A stretch of 64,000 bases of DNA from Alloyangia pacifica (GTDB lineage Bacteria; Pseudomonadota; Alphaproteobacteria; Rhodobacterales; Rhodobacteraceae). The notes beneath the pieces are model-generated. The model was not told the DNA's origin and made no database searches. It saw only the letters and a program-made list of their open reading frames with translations. This document shows positions 46,284-56,323 of this stretch, in pieces. The stretch lies in the NCBI RefSeq assembly GCF_020524285.1, contig NZ_JAIVKX010000019.1, forward strand, positions 62,001 to 126,000, given 5' to 3'. A program made the position numbers and the translations under genes. Every line of letters begins with the position of its first letter. Within the stretch, counting starts at the first letter, position 1.

Positions 46284-46822
46284 GCGAGACTGTCGGCGAA
46301 GCCGTTCAAATAGCCCTGCAATTGCTCGCGCACCTCGGTCTCGCTGAGGTTGCCCTTGTCGTCGAAGGATTTGCCCGCCCGCGACACCATCAGCTTTGCC
46401 CCGAACCACGGCCGCGCGCCGAGCTGGCGCAGCACCGGCAGCCAATGCGCCTGCGACAGGATCGTGCCGAAGCCGCCGGGCGAGGCACCGATCACCGCGA
46501 CCGGCTTGCCCTTGAAGGCCTTGCCGCCGTCGCCGCGCGACATCCAGTCGATGGCGTTCTTGAAGACGCCGGGAATGCCGCCGTTGTACTCGGGTGTGAC
46601 CAGCAGCAGGGCGTCGGCCTCGAAGAGCTGCGCCTGCAGGGTCTTCACCGCGACGGGCAGCCCTTCTGCGGATTCCGCGTCGGCGTTGAACAGCGGCACC
46701 TCGTGGATCGAGCCGGGCAGGACCGGGCATCCCTCGGGCGCCAGGTCCATCGCAGCGCGCAGCAGGCCAGCGTTGTAGGAGGCGGCGCGCAGGCTGCCGC
46801 AAAGGCCGAGAATTCGGGGCAT
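46280..46822 (-). CDS. NADPH-dependent FMN reductase
   Basis: The 180-residue flavodoxin-like protein has the FMN phosphate loop GSLRAASYN (residues 9-17) and the family motif TPEYNGGIPGVFKNAIDW (about 82-99). It reduces FMN or quinone/azo substrates with NADPH. It is monocistronic, convergent with the acetyltransferase. Confidence 0.92.
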   Translation of the reverse strand: MPRILGLCGSLRAASYNAGLLRAAMDLAPEGCPVLPGSIHEVPLFNADAESAEGLPVAVKTLQAQLFEADALLLVTPEYNGGIPGVFKNAIDWMSRGDGGKAFKGKPVAVIGASPGGFGTILSQAHWLPVLRQLGARPWFGAKLMVSRAGKSFDDKGNLSETEVREQLQGYLNGFADSLA

Positions 46823-46907
46823 GGGTCCGTCCTTCCGCTAGGTCAGGCGTAGCATGGCCCGCGGCGGCGCATCGGGCAAGACATTGATGCGCGCAGAAAA
46901 TGAGCGG

Positions 46908-47351
46908 TCAGTCGAACTTTCGCGAAGGCGCGAGCACCTTGGCCTCGCCGACGAGCACCGGCTTGCCATCGACCGAGCATTTGCAGTCCAGCATCACCCG
47001 GCGCTTCGAGAAGTCTATGTCGGTCACCGTGACCTCGGCCAGCACCGTGTCGCCGGGGCGCACCGGGCCGATGAACTTCAGCGTCTGGCCGAGGTAGACC
47101 GTGCCGTGGCCGGGAAGCTGCTCGCCGATCACCGCCGAGATCAGCCCGGCGGTGAGCATGCCATGGGCGATCCGCCCCTCGAAGATCGTGTCCTGCGCGT
47201 AGGCGTCGTCGAGATGCACCGGGTTGTGGTCAGTGGAGACCTCGGCAAAGAGCGCGATGTCGCGGTCGGTCACCTGCTTGCGCAGGTGGCGCGACATGCC
47301 CATCTCGATGTCCTCGATGCAGATCGTCCCGCGGGGCAGGTTGTCGAGCAT
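46908..47351 (-). CDS. MaoC-like (R)-specific enoyl-CoA hydratase
   Basis: The 147-residue hot-dog fold protein has the hydratase motif (FAEVSTDHNPVHLDDAYA, about residues 35-52), where the Asp and His form the catalytic pair, and GRIAHGMLTAGLIS. It hydrates enoyl-CoA to (R)-3-hydroxyacyl-CoA, often for polyhydroxyalkanoate or lipid metabolism. In-frame starts exist upstream at 47405 and 47363, but GGAGGAG sits just before the ATG at 47351. Confidence 0.9.
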   Translation of the reverse strand: MLDNLPRGTICIEDIEMGMSRHLRKQVTDRDIALFAEVSTDHNPVHLDDAYAQDTIFEGRIAHGMLTAGLISAVIGEQLPGHGTVYLGQTLKFIGPVRPGDTVLAEVTVTDIDFSKRRVMLDCKCSVDGKPVLVGEAKVLAPSRKFD

Positions 47352-47460
47352 CTTCTCCTCCATGATCTGCGACCCGGTAATAAATCGACGCCATGACAGC
47401 GTCATTGGGTAATTTTATTACTTCGCGGCCGCAGAAAATCAAGGGGAGAATTTGTATCTT

Positions 47461-48333
47461 TCAGCGCAGGAAGCCGATCGAGTAGGTCGGCGCCATCTGT
47501 TGCGCGTCCAGGTAGCGCTCGAGCGCCTCTGACTCGGGCTGCTCGCCGGTCTTCGTCTCTTTCGCAGCGAGCCCGCCGGTGATGAACAGCGAGTCGATGT
47601 CCTCGCCCACCGCGCCGAGGATGTCGGTGCGGATGCCGTCGCCGATGCAGAGGATCGAACTGTCGGGCACGCTGCGGTCGATCTCGGCAAGGCGGCGGCG
47701 GGCCAGGTCGTAGACCGGCGGGTGCGGCTTGCCGAAGTAGAGGCTCTCGCCGCCCATCTCAGTGTAGAGCTGCGCCACCGCGCCGGCGCACCACTCGCGG
47801 GTGTCGCCGCGGTCGACAACGATGTCGGGGTTGGCGCAGAGCAGCTTCATGCCTTTCTGCTTGGCGTAGAGCAGCTGCGGGCGCAGCTCGGAGGGATCGG
47901 CCTGCGCATCGAACGGGCCGCAGCAGACGATGCCCTCGGCCTCTTCCAGCGCGACGCGCTCGATCTCCAGCGGATTCTCCAGCAGCTTGATCGGCTCGAA
48001 GAAGGGCTCGTCGAACTCGGTGCCCATGAAGTAGACCTTCTGGCCGACCTCGCCGCGGAACATGGCGACACGGGCGCTGTCGCCGGAGGTGGCGATATTG
48101 TCCCAGGCGTCCTCGGGCACACCGAAGACCTCGAGTTGCTTGACCACCTCGTGGCGCGAGCGCGGGGCGTTGGTCAGCAGCACCACGGTGCCGCCCTGGG
48201 CGCGGAAACCGCGCAGTGCCTCGATGGCCGCCGGAAAGGCCTTCACGCCGTCATGCACGCAGCCCCAGAGGTCGACGAAAGTCGCCTCGTAATTCTGCGA
48301 GATCTCGGAAAGCGACTGGATGATGCGGGTCAT
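47461..48333 (-). CDS. HAD-IIA family phosphatase
   Basis: The 290-residue protein has HAD motif I in the form FVDLWGCVHDG (residues about 19-29); the second Asp of the usual DxD is replaced (DLW), as in one subgroup of these proteins. Motif II LLTNAPRS, the lysine in YFGKPHPPVY and motif IV CIGDGIRTDILGA follow. It belongs to the NagD/p-nitrophenylphosphatase-like class acting on small phosphorylated metabolites. The substrate is unknown. Confidence 0.9.
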   Translation of the reverse strand: MTRIIQSLSEISQNYEATFVDLWGCVHDGVKAFPAAIEALRGFRAQGGTVVLLTNAPRSRHEVVKQLEVFGVPEDAWDNIATSGDSARVAMFRGEVGQKVYFMGTEFDEPFFEPIKLLENPLEIERVALEEAEGIVCCGPFDAQADPSELRPQLLYAKQKGMKLLCANPDIVVDRGDTREWCAGAVAQLYTEMGGESLYFGKPHPPVYDLARRRLAEIDRSVPDSSILCIGDGIRTDILGAVGEDIDSLFITGGLAAKETKTGEQPESEALERYLDAQQMAPTYSIGFLR

Positions 48334-48413
48334 GGGAAGCCTTTTTCGGACTTTGAGTGAGAGGTTTGCGCCCTTGATAGGGCAGCGCGGGCACTGTGGC
48401 CAGCGCGGGCTGT

Positions 48414-49280
48414 TCAGAGATGCGGGGTGACGGTGTAGCCGAACCGTGCCGTCTCGAGGGGGGCGAGGCTGAGCGCGCCGGGACGCTCCGAGAGCTGTGC
48501 CGAGGCGCCAGTGGGCGCGTGCATCCCGTGCCAGGGCTCGACGCAGAGGAAGGGCGCGCCGGGCTTCTGCCAAAGGGCAAGGAAGGGCAGGTTCTCGAAG
48601 GTGAAATCCAGGCGCGGGCCGTCATCGGCGCCGTAGCTGAGCGCCGAGCCCGCGCCCTCGGGGAAGATCATCGCATCGGCTTCGAACTGGTCGTGCGAGA
48701 GGGTGAGCTTGCCGTTCCTGAAGGGCGAGGGCAGGCGGGCTTCGGGCAGGCGGCCACCGTCGATCCGGGCCAGCGCCGGTTCGGCACAGTTCGCGAGCGT
48801 GACCCTATGCGGACGGTCCTCGGCGCCGGGCAGCGGCCAGGCGAAGGCGGGATGGAAGCCGAGGCAGAAGGGCAGCGGCGTATCGCCCGCGTTGGCGACC
48901 TCGGCGGTGATTTCGAGCCTTCCGCCCGCCAGCGCGTGGGTGATCGCCAGGCGGAAGGCGAAGGGATATTGCGCGCGTGTCATCTCATCATCGGTCAGCA
49001 CGTGGCGGCAGGAGGTTGCGCTGCGTTCTTCGAGCGAAAAGCTGCGACGCCGGGCAAAGCCGTGCTGGCCCATCTCCGCCTCAAAGTCGCCGATGCGGAT
49101 CCGCCCCTCGGGCGCCGGGCCGACGATGGGGAAGAGGATCGGTGCGCGGCCCGACCACCAGTCCGCATCGCCCTGCCAGAGCAGTTCCTTGCCGGCCTTG
49201 GTAAAGCTCTGCATCTCGGCGCCGAGCGGGGACACGGCGAGGGTGAGGTCGGCGTCGGAGAGGGTGACGGGATCGGTCAT
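48414..49280 (-). CDS. aldose 1-epimerase family protein
   Basis: The 288-residue beta-sandwich protein resembles the YihR/LacX-type epimerase group: GAEMQSFTKAGKELLWQGD near the start, LGFHPAFAWPL in the middle with the catalytic-type histidine, and VEPWHGMH late. It likely interconverts anomers of a sugar or hexose phosphate. It is followed on the same strand by the HAD phosphatase gene after 80 bases. Confidence 0.87.
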   Translation of the reverse strand: MTDPVTLSDADLTLAVSPLGAEMQSFTKAGKELLWQGDADWWSGRAPILFPIVGPAPEGRIRIGDFEAEMGQHGFARRRSFSLEERSATSCRHVLTDDEMTRAQYPFAFRLAITHALAGGRLEITAEVANAGDTPLPFCLGFHPAFAWPLPGAEDRPHRVTLANCAEPALARIDGGRLPEARLPSPFRNGKLTLSHDQFEADAMIFPEGAGSALSYGADDGPRLDFTFENLPFLALWQKPGAPFLCVEPWHGMHAPTGASAQLSERPGALSLAPLETARFGYTVTPHL

Positions 49281-49313
49281 GGGAGGGCTCCGGTCAGGGT
49301 AAGGGGCGGCATG

Positions 49314-49340
49314 AAAAAGGGCACCCGCTGGGGTGCCCTT
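49314..49340 (-). terminator. intrinsic terminator after ppaC
   Basis: AAGGGCACCC and GGGTGCCCTT form a 10-bp stem. On the minus strand the stem is followed by TTTTTCAT, 25 bases past the ppaC stop. Confidence 0.85.
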
Positions 49341-49364
49341 GGAAGTTCTGCGCGGCGCGATGGC

Positions 49365-50285
49365 TCACACCTTCAGGTTCGGGATGATCTGCTTCTTGCG
49401 CGACATGACGCCCGGCAGCACCACCAGGTCGCCCTCGACCGTCGCGCCGAAGCTCTTCTCCGCCACGGTCTTCACCAGATCGTTCGGCACCAGCAGCGTC
49501 GCCTCTTCCTTCAGGATGTCCACGACGAAGAGCAGCACCTCGTCGACGCCGTCCTCGGCGGCCACGGTCTTGAAGGCCTCCATGAGGCTTTCCTTGCGGC
49601 CGAGCGGGATCTCGGGGGCGGTGGTCTCGAGCACCGAGACGCGGAACTTGGTGCCGCCGACCTCGTATTCCTTGCTGTCCATGCGGATCAGCTCGGCGTC
49701 GGAGAACTCGGACACGTCCGACTTGGCGGCGAACATCTGCGCGGCGAACTCGGTGATCTCGATGCCGAGGTCGGCGGCCAGCGTCTCGGCCACGGCGCGG
49801 TCATGCGGCGTGGTGGTCGGCGAGCGGAATTCCAGCGTGTCGGACAGGATGCAGGTCAGCGCCGCGCCCTTGATCGCCTCGGGCATCTTCACGAAGTCCT
49901 TGCCCATCAGGTCGACCATGATGGTGGCGGTGCAGGCCAGCGGGCGCACGGTGATGTCGATCGGGCCCTTGGTTTCCAGCCCGCCGACCAGCTTGTGGTG
50001 GTCGATGATGGCGCGGATGTCGGCGTCGTTGATCGAGGCGGGCAGCTCGGCGGGATTGTTCGTGTCGACGATGACGACCGGCGCATCCGCCTCGACGTCA
50101 GCGATGATCTCGGGCTTCTCGAGGCCCCAGTGCTCCAGCATGAAGGCGGCTTCGGTGTTGGGCTCGCCCAGCAGCACGGGCTTGGCGTCCACGCCCTTCA
50201 CCTCGTTCAGGTACCACGACCAGATGATCGGGCTGCCGGTGGAGTCGGTGTCGGGGGACTTGTGGCCAAAAACCAGGGTGGTCAT
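49365..50285 (-). CDS. ppaC: manganese-dependent inorganic pyrophosphatase, family II
   Basis: The 306-residue DHH-family enzyme hydrolyses pyrophosphate to phosphate. Metal-site motifs are GHKSPDTDS (residues 7-15), VDTNNPAE (about 74) and IDHHKLVG (about 94), and the substrate motif SRKKQIIP is at the C-terminus. The ATG at 50285 follows GAGGAG. It ends at a strong terminator. Confidence 0.96.
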   Translation of the reverse strand: MTTLVFGHKSPDTDSTGSPIIWSWYLNEVKGVDAKPVLLGEPNTEAAFMLEHWGLEKPEIIADVEADAPVVIVDTNNPAELPASINDADIRAIIDHHKLVGGLETKGPIDITVRPLACTATIMVDLMGKDFVKMPEAIKGAALTCILSDTLEFRSPTTTPHDRAVAETLAADLGIEITEFAAQMFAAKSDVSEFSDAELIRMDSKEYEVGGTKFRVSVLETTAPEIPLGRKESLMEAFKTVAAEDGVDEVLLFVVDILKEEATLLVPNDLVKTVAEKSFGATVEGDLVVLPGVMSRKKQIIPNLKV

Positions 50286-50476
50286 GCGGAAAAACTCCTC
50301 GGGGTCAAAGGGAGGTGCATCGGAGTGCATTGCGGCTTTCGCGTGGGGTTATAGGCAGATGGCCGGGGCTTGTCACGCGGCCAAATGCTGCGGCTGCAGC
50401 CACGTTTGCGCAAACCTTCGCGGTGTCATGGAACCGCGCCCGCCGCGCCGCGTTGTGTGCCCCATAAGGAGGAAAC

Positions 50477-50692
50477 ATGATGAGTTTCATGACCAGCCCG
50501 CGCACCATCGACGCCGCCATGGACGTGCCGCCCGATCCGCGCCAGCCGATGACCGCCGAACAGGAGCAGCGCCTGCGCGAGCTTTCGGAGCGCGCCGGAG
50601 AGGCATTCGACGCCGAGTTGACGCTCTGGCAGGCCGAGCGCCGCATCGCCGAGCTCGACGACCTCGCCGGAACCACCCCGCCGGCCGCCTGA
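50477..50692 (+). CDS. DUF3072 domain protein
   Basis: The 71-residue protein has the compact DUF3072 pattern PMTAEQEQRLRELSERAGEAF followed by LTLWQAERRIAEL. A strong AAGGAGGAAAC site precedes ATGATG. Function of the domain is not known. A 20-bp perfect palindrome follows the stop. Confidence 0.85.
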   Translation: MMSFMTSPRTIDAAMDVPPDPRQPMTAEQEQRLRELSERAGEAFDAELTLWQAERRIAELDDLAGTTPPAA

Positions 50693-50725
50693 GGCCTGAT
50701 CCGGCACCGATCCGACCCTGTTCCG

Positions 50726-50745
50726 GCGGGCGGCGCGCCGCCCGC
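50726..50745 (+). terminator. palindrome after the DUF3072 gene
   Basis: GCGGGCGGCG and CGCCGCCCGC form an uninterrupted 20-base inverted repeat 34 bases after the stop, a likely terminator stem without a T-run. Confidence 0.5.
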
Positions 50746-50874
50746 TCCTACACAGCCGTGATGCGCTGTCCGGCGTTTTTCGTTTACCGGCTGTCGAAAT
50801 CCTGATACCCGGCCCCCGAGCCCGCATGGGCAGATTGTTCAACGTTGAACCATCTTCGTTGGGAGGCCTACGAC

Positions 50875-53154
50875 ATGACCGATACCGCTCAGGAGAGCCT
50901 GCGCCAGGCGGCACTCTTCTACCACGAAAACCCCAAGCCCGGAAAACTCGAGGTCCGCGCCACCAAGCCCTTGGCGAACGGTCGCGATCTCAGCCGCGCC
51001 TATTCCCCCGGCGTTGCCGAGGCGTGCCTGGAGATCAAGGCCGACCCCGCCAACGCCGCGCGCTACACCTCGCGCGGGAACCTTGTCGCGGTGGTCTCGA
51101 ACGGCACCGCGGTGCTGGGCCTCGGCAACATCGGCCCGCTGGCATCGAAGCCGGTGATGGAGGGCAAGGCGGTCCTCTTCAAGAAATTCGCTAATATCGA
51201 CTGCTTCGACCTCGAGCTGAACGAGCCCGACCCCGAGAAACTGGCCGAGATCGTCTGCGCGCTCGAGCCGACCTTCGGGGCGATCAACCTCGAGGACATC
51301 AAGGCCCCCGACTGCTTTATCGTCGAGAAAATCTGCCGCGAGCGGATGAACATCCCGGTCTTCCATGACGACCAGCACGGCACCGCCATCGTGGTCGGCG
51401 CCGCGGCGACCAACGCGCTGCACGTGGCCGGCAAGTCCTTCGAGGACATCAAGATCGTCTCCACCGGCGGCGGCGCGGCCGGCATCGCCTGCCTCAACAT
51501 GCTGCTGAAGCTCGGCGTCAAGCGCGAGAACATCTGGCTGTGCGACATCCACGGCCTCGTATACGAGGGCCGCGAAGAGGACATGAACCCGCAGAAGGCG
51601 GCCTTCGCGCAGCCCTCGGACCTGCGCACACTGGACGATGTGATCGAGGGCGCGGACCTCTTCCTCGGCCTGTCCGGCCCCGGCGTGCTGAAGCCCGAGC
51701 AGGTGGCCAAGATGACCGCCCGCCCGATCATCTTTGCGCTGGCCAACCCGACGCCCGAGATCATGCCCGACCTCGCGCGCAGCGTCGCGCCGGATGCGAT
51801 CATCGCCACGGGCCGCAGCGATTTCCCGAACCAGGTCAACAATGTCCTGTGCTTCCCCTTCATCTTCCGCGGCGCGCTCGATGTCGGCGCGACCGAGATC
51901 AACGACGCCATGCAGGTCGCCTGTGTCGAGGGCATCGCGGCGCTGGCCCGCGCCACCACCTCGGCCGAGGCTGCCGCCGCCTACCATGGCGAGCAGCTGA
52001 CCTTCGGCGCCGATTACCTGATCCCCAAGCCCTTCGACCCGCGTCTGTCGTCGGTGGTGTCCTCGGCCGTGGCCAAGGCGGCGATGGAAACCGGCGTGGC
52101 CGAGCGCCCGCTGCCGGACCTCAAGGCCTACAAGGACTCGCTCAACGCGTCGGTCTTCAAGTCGGCGCTGCTGATGCGCCCGGTGTTCGACGCGGCGGCG
52201 ACCGCGGCGCGCAAGATCGTCTTTGCCGAAGGCGAGGACGAGCGCGTGCTGCGCGCGGCGCAGGCCGTCCTGGAAGAAACGACGGAGACGCCGATCCTCA
52301 TCGGTCGCCCCGAGGTGCTGGAGATGCGCTGCGAACGGCTCGGCCTGACGGTGCGCCCGGGCCGCGACTTCCACGTGGTCAACCCCGAGAACGACCCACG
52401 CTACCGCGACTACTGGGAGACCTACCATGGGATCATGGCGCGGCGTGGCGTGACGCCGGATCTGGCGCGCGCGGTGATGCGCACCAACCTGACCGCCATC
52501 GGCGCGGTCATGGTGCACCGCGGCGAGGCCGACAGCCTGATCTGCGGCACCTTCGGTGAATACCGATGGCACCTGAACTACGTCACGCAAGTGCTTGGCA
52601 GCGAACGCATGAAGCCGCATGGCGCGCTATCGCTGATGATCCTCGAGGACGGTCCGCTGTTCATCTCGGACACGCAGATCTGGATCGAGCCGACGCCCGA
52701 GCAGATCGCGCTGACGGCCATTGGCGCGGCGCGGCACGTGCGGCGCTTCGGCCTCGAGCCCAAGGTCGCGCTCTGCTCGCGCTCGCAGTTCGGCAACCAT
52801 GCCGACGGCTCCGGCCCGCGCATCCGCAAGGCACTGGAGATCCTTGACAGCGCGCCGCGCGACTTCGTCTACGAGGGCGAGATGCACGTGGACTCCGCGC
52901 TCGACCCCGAGCTGCGCGAACGTCTGCTGCCGAATGGCCGGATGCAGGGCGCGGCGAACGTGCTGGTCTTTGCCGAGGCCGATGCCGCCTCGGGCGTGCG
53001 CAACATCCTGAAGGTGAAGGCGGGCGGCCTCGAGGTCGGCCCGATCCTGATGGGGATGGGCAACCGCGCGCATATCGTGACCCCCTCGATCACCACGCGC
53101 GGCCTGCTGAACATGGCCGCCGTCGCCGGCACCCCGGTCGCGCACTACGGCTGA
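50875..53154 (+). CDS. maeB: NADP-dependent malic enzyme with phosphotransacetylase-like domain
   Basis: The 759-residue protein decarboxylates malate to pyruvate with NADP+. Residues about 15-425 form the malic enzyme: [13 protein letters not shown], the catalytic-region [11 protein letters not shown] and the dinucleotide-binding [12 protein letters not shown]. Residues about 440-755 are a phosphotransacetylase-like domain ([15 protein letters not shown]), typical of alphaproteobacterial MaeB, where it is usually regulatory rather than catalytic. The ATG at 50875 follows GGGAGGC. Confidence 0.96.
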   Translation: MTDTAQESLRQAALFYHENPKPGKLEVRATKPLANGRDLSRAYSPGVAEACLEIKADPANAARYTSRGNLVAVVSNGTAVLGLGNIGPLASKPVMEGKAVLFKKFANIDCFDLELNEPDPEKLAEIVCALEPTFGAINLEDIKAPDCFIVEKICRERMNIPVFHDDQHGTAIVVGAAATNALHVAGKSFEDIKIVSTGGGAAGIACLNMLLKLGVKRENIWLCDIHGLVYEGREEDMNPQKAAFAQPSDLRTLDDVIEGADLFLGLSGPGVLKPEQVAKMTARPIIFALANPTPEIMPDLARSVAPDAIIATGRSDFPNQVNNVLCFPFIFRGALDVGATEINDAMQVACVEGIAALARATTSAEAAAAYHGEQLTFGADYLIPKPFDPRLSSVVSSAVAKAAMETGVAERPLPDLKAYKDSLNASVFKSALLMRPVFDAAATAARKIVFAEGEDERVLRAAQAVLEETTETPILIGRPEVLEMRCERLGLTVRPGRDFHVVNPENDPRYRDYWETYHGIMARRGVTPDLARAVMRTNLTAIGAVMVHRGEADSLICGTFGEYRWHLNYVTQVLGSERMKPHGALSLMILEDGPLFISDTQIWIEPTPEQIALTAIGAARHVRRFGLEPKVALCSRSQFGNHADGSGPRIRKALEILDSAPRDFVYEGEMHVDSALDPELRERLLPNGRMQGAANVLVFAEADAASGVRNILKVKAGGLEVGPILMGMGNRAHIVTPSITTRGLLNMAAVAGTPVAHYG

Positions 53155-53162
53155 AGCCGCCC

Positions 53163-53190
53163 GGGCCGCGGCAGAGCCCTGCCGCGGCCC
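53163..53190 (+). terminator. hairpin after maeB
   Basis: GGGCCGCGGCAG and CTGCCGCGGCCC form a 12-bp stem with loop AGCC, 8 bases past the stop, followed by TCTAT. Confidence 0.65.
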
Positions 53191-53345
53191 TCTATGCCTG
53201 TGTTTCCGCCGGGGCTGATCGCGCGGCGGGGCCATCATGGCGCCGCCATCGGCATATTCCCGCCCGCAGATCCGGTGCGGTGGCCCGCCTTGGGCCGCAT
53301 CTCCCACGGGGACCAGGGGATTCTACGGCCCGGCGCCGCGCCGAA

Positions 53346-53437
53346 TTTGCAAAAATCGGGATGATTTGCAGAAGAATTTGCAGCCGAGGACGGTTTGCAA
53401 AGTTTTCTGCGCCGAACTTCGCAAAAAATAGCAAATC
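53346..53437. promoter_or_regulatory. cluster of TTTGCAAA boxes upstream of prpE (ScfR/PccR type)
   Basis: TTTGCA-core boxes occur at 53346 (TTTGCAAA), 53365, 53377 and 53394 (TTTGCAAA), plus TTCGCAAA at 53418 and AGCAAATC at 53430. The pairs 53365/53377 and 53418/53430 have exactly four bases between 8-base boxes, the TTTGCAAA-N4-TTTGCAAA arrangement described for PccR of Rhodobacter sphaeroides. The prpE gene downstream makes propionyl-CoA, which fits. The rest of the 388-base spacer shows only the maeB terminator. Confidence 0.7.
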
Positions 53438-53542
53438 TCTGCGTCCATCTGTCCCTGTGCGCGGTAACAGGCTTGCCCGCCGGCCGCCCCGAGTCCTATC
53501 AAATTGTGCACCGACGTGGAGACGGCGCTAGGAGGAGGCACC

Positions 53543-55441
53543 ATGGGCTACAAGGACATCTATGACCGCTGGGCATCGGATCCCGAGGGATTCTGGATGC
53601 AGGCCGCCGAGGCGATCGACTGGGACAAGGCCCCGTCCAAGGCGCTCTTCGACAAGGGCGAAGGCATGTTCGAATGGTTCGCCGACGGGATGACCAACAC
53701 CTGCTGGAACGCCGTCGACCGCCATGTCGAGAACGGACGGGGCGAGCAGGTGGCGATCATCTGGGACAGTCCGATCACCCACACCAAGCGCGAGATCACC
53801 TACGTCGAGCTGCGCAACCGCGTTGCCACGCTGGCCGGCGCGCTGCGCGCCAAGGGCGTCGAGAAGGGCGATCGCGTCATCATCTACATGCCGATGATCC
53901 CCGAGGCGCTCGAGGCCATGCTCGCCTGCGCCCGGCTCGGCGCGATCCATTCGGTGGTCTTCGGCGGCTTTGCCGCGCATGAACTGGCGGTGCGGATCGA
54001 CGACGCCAAGCCTAAGTGCATCATCGCCGCCTCCTGCGGGCTCGAGCCGAACCGCGTGGTGCATTACAAGCCGCTGCTCGATGGCGCGATCGACCAAGCC
54101 ACCCACAAGCCCGACTTCTGCGTCATCTTCCAGCGCGAGCAGGAGGTGGCAACGCTGACCGAGGGCCGCGACGTGAACTGGCACGGCTTCCAGTACGGCG
54201 TGGAGCCCGCCGAATGCGTCCCGGTCGAGGGCAACCACCCGGCCTATATCCTCTATACCTCCGGCACCACCGGCCAGCCGAAGGGCGTCGTGCGCCACAC
54301 CGGCGGGCATCTCGTGGCGCTGAACTGGACGATGAAGAACATCTACAACGTCGAGCCCGGCGACCGCTTCTGGGCCGCCTCGGACGTCGGTTGGGTCGTC
54401 GGTCACAGCTACATCTGCTACGCGCCGCTGATCCATGGCAACACCACCGTCGTCTTCGAGGGCAAGCCCATCGGCACTCCCGACGCGGGCACCTTCTGGC
54501 GGGTGATCTCGGAGCACAAGGTGAAGAGCTTCTTCACCGCGCCGACCGCGTTCAGGGCTGTGAAACGCGAGGATCCGAAGGGTGAATTTGTTAAGAAGTA
54601 CGACCTCAGCTGCCTGAACGCCGTCTACCTCGCCGGCGAGCGCGCCGACCCGGACACCATCCAATGGGCGCAGCAGCAGCTCAACGTGCCGGTGATCGAC
54701 CACTGGTGGCAGACCGAGACCGGCTTTGCCATCGCCGCCAACCCGCTGGGGATCGAGGAGCTGCCGGTCAAGCTGGGCTCGCCCTCGGTGCCCATGCCGG
54801 GCTACGACGTGCGCATCCTCGACGAGGGCGGTCACGAGGTGAAGGACGGCGAGCTGGGCGCCATTGCCATCAAGCTGCCGCTGCCGCCGGGCACGCTGCC
54901 GACGCTGTGGAATGCCGAGGAGCGCTTCAAGTCGGCCTATCTCACCCATTTCCCCGGCTACTACGAGACCGGCGACGCGGGCATGAAGGACGAGGACGGC
55001 TATCTCTACATCATGTCCCGCACCGACGACGTGATCAATGTCGCGGGGCACCGGCTCTCGACCGGCGCGATGGAGGAAGTGCTCTCGAACCATCCCGATG
55101 TCGCCGAATGCGCGGTGATCGGCGTCACCGACCCGCTCAAGGGCCAGCTGCCCATGGGCTTCCTCTGCCTGAACTCCGGCTGCGACCGGCCGCATGACGA
55201 GGTGGTCAAGGAGGCGGTGAAGCTCGTGCGCGACCAGATCGGCCCGGTGGCGGCCTTCAAGCTCTGCACCGTGGTCGACCGGCTGCCGAAGACCCGCTCT
55301 GGCAAAATCCTGCGCGCCACCATGGTCAAGATCGCCGATGGCGCCGAGTTTAAGACCCCCGCGACGATCGACGATCCCGCCATCCTCGGCGAGATCCGCG
55401 AGGCGGTCGCGCCGCTCGGATACGCCAAGGAGCCCGCCTGA
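53543..55441 (+). CDS. prpE: propionyl-CoA synthetase
   Basis: The 632-residue AMP-forming acyl-CoA synthetase shows the ATP-binding loop YTSGTTGQPKGVVRH (about residue 235), the acyl-site region DHWWQTETGFAI (about 390) and the catalytic C-terminal lysine in TRSGKILR (about 590). Similarity along the length is to PrpE, which activates propionate (and acetate less well). The ATG at 53543 follows AGGAGG; an in-frame GTG upstream is less likely. The TTTGCAAA boxes suggest induction by a short-chain acyl-CoA regulator encoded elsewhere. Confidence 0.94.
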   Translation: MGYKDIYDRWASDPEGFWMQAAEAIDWDKAPSKALFDKGEGMFEWFADGMTNTCWNAVDRHVENGRGEQVAIIWDSPITHTKREITYVELRNRVATLAGALRAKGVEKGDRVIIYMPMIPEALEAMLACARLGAIHSVVFGGFAAHELAVRIDDAKPKCIIAASCGLEPNRVVHYKPLLDGAIDQATHKPDFCVIFQREQEVATLTEGRDVNWHGFQYGVEPAECVPVEGNHPAYILYTSGTTGQPKGVVRHTGGHLVALNWTMKNIYNVEPGDRFWAASDVGWVVGHSYICYAPLIHGNTTVVFEGKPIGTPDAGTFWRVISEHKVKSFFTAPTAFRAVKREDPKGEFVKKYDLSCLNAVYLAGERADPDTIQWAQQQLNVPVIDHWWQTETGFAIAANPLGIEELPVKLGSPSVPMPGYDVRILDEGGHEVKDGELGAIAIKLPLPPGTLPTLWNAEERFKSAYLTHFPGYYETGDAGMKDEDGYLYIMSRTDDVINVAGHRLSTGAMEEVLSNHPDVAECAVIGVTDPLKGQLPMGFLCLNSGCDRPHDEVVKEAVKLVRDQIGPVAAFKLCTVVDRLPKTRSGKILRATMVKIADGAEFKTPATIDDPAILGEIREAVAPLGYAKEPA

Positions 55442-55531
55442 CGCGGCGGGCCCTTGCGGCGTCGCACGTCCTGCCTCGGGAGGGGCAGGGCGCGTTTAAC
55501 ATCAGGGCGACCGACACAGCGGCGGTGCGGC

Positions 55532-56269
55532 TCAGCCGTGGCTCATTGCCGAGCCATGCGCATGGCTCCCGCCCGAGTGATGGTCATGATGGTGGTCATG
55601 CGCCCCGGCGTGGCCTTCGCCGTGGTCGGTCATCCGCGGGTCCATCATGCCCTCCTTCACGCCGAACTTCAGCAGCAGCAGGTTCACCGGGTAGGCGGCG
55701 AACAGACCGCAGCTCAGTGAGACGATCATCGACGACCAGAAAAGCACGTCTCCCATGCCGGCATTCCCCGCCAGCGAGAGGTCGACGCCGATGGCGACGA
55801 TCTCCATGACCGCGATCGAGGGGCTTTCCGCCAGGAACGTGTCCTTCAGCGCCTTGCGCAGCGGCATGCCGTCTTGCACCAGCGGGCCAAGCGTCAGCAG
55901 GAAGCCGATCACATAGGCAAAGGCAAAAGTGGTCAGCGCGGTGCCGAGGTTGCCGAAGCGCAGCAGCCCGACGGCGAGCGTCACGCCGACGATCTCGCCG
56001 AGGCCGCAGCCCGAGTAGCAATGCGCCACCGAGCGGAAGCCGCGCCGCCAGAGGCTGTCGGTCGCGATCTCCTTGCGGCCGCAGGTCCAGTAGACGGCGA
56101 GGCCGATGGGACCGGAGTAGAGCACGGTCAGCCCCCAGACGAGTTTCATCAGGCTCATCAAGTGCGCGTTGTTCCGTTTCAGGTCGCGGATCAGTACGAT
56201 CTCTGACGGGATCATCAGCGCGAGCCAGACGACGAGGAACCAGGCGGACGAGAAGATTGTGGTCAGCAT
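55532..56269 (-). CDS. DUF4396 membrane protein
   Basis: The 245-residue protein has about six hydrophobic helices, a conserved-looking CGRKE and SVAHCYSGCGLGEIVG (cysteine/histidine cluster, about residues 85-105), and a histidine-rich C-terminal tail (GAHDHHHDHHSGGSHAHGS). The family is DUF4396; function unknown, but the tail and cluster suggest metal binding. The ATG at 56269 follows AAGGAGG. It is 54 bases downstream of the AraC-type regulator gene on the same strand. Confidence 0.88.
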   Translation of the reverse strand: MLTTIFSSAWFLVVWLALMIPSEIVLIRDLKRNNAHLMSLMKLVWGLTVLYSGPIGLAVYWTCGRKEIATDSLWRRGFRSVAHCYSGCGLGEIVGVTLAVGLLRFGNLGTALTTFAFAYVIGFLLTLGPLVQDGMPLRKALKDTFLAESPSIAVMEIVAIGVDLSLAGNAGMGDVLFWSSMIVSLSCGLFAAYPVNLLLLKFGVKEGMMDPRMTDHGEGHAGAHDHHHDHHSGGSHAHGSAMSHG

Positions 56270-56323
56270 GCGGGCCTCCTTGCAAAAGGCCAACCCGTCG
56301 CGGCGCGGCAGGGTTCCGACCGG

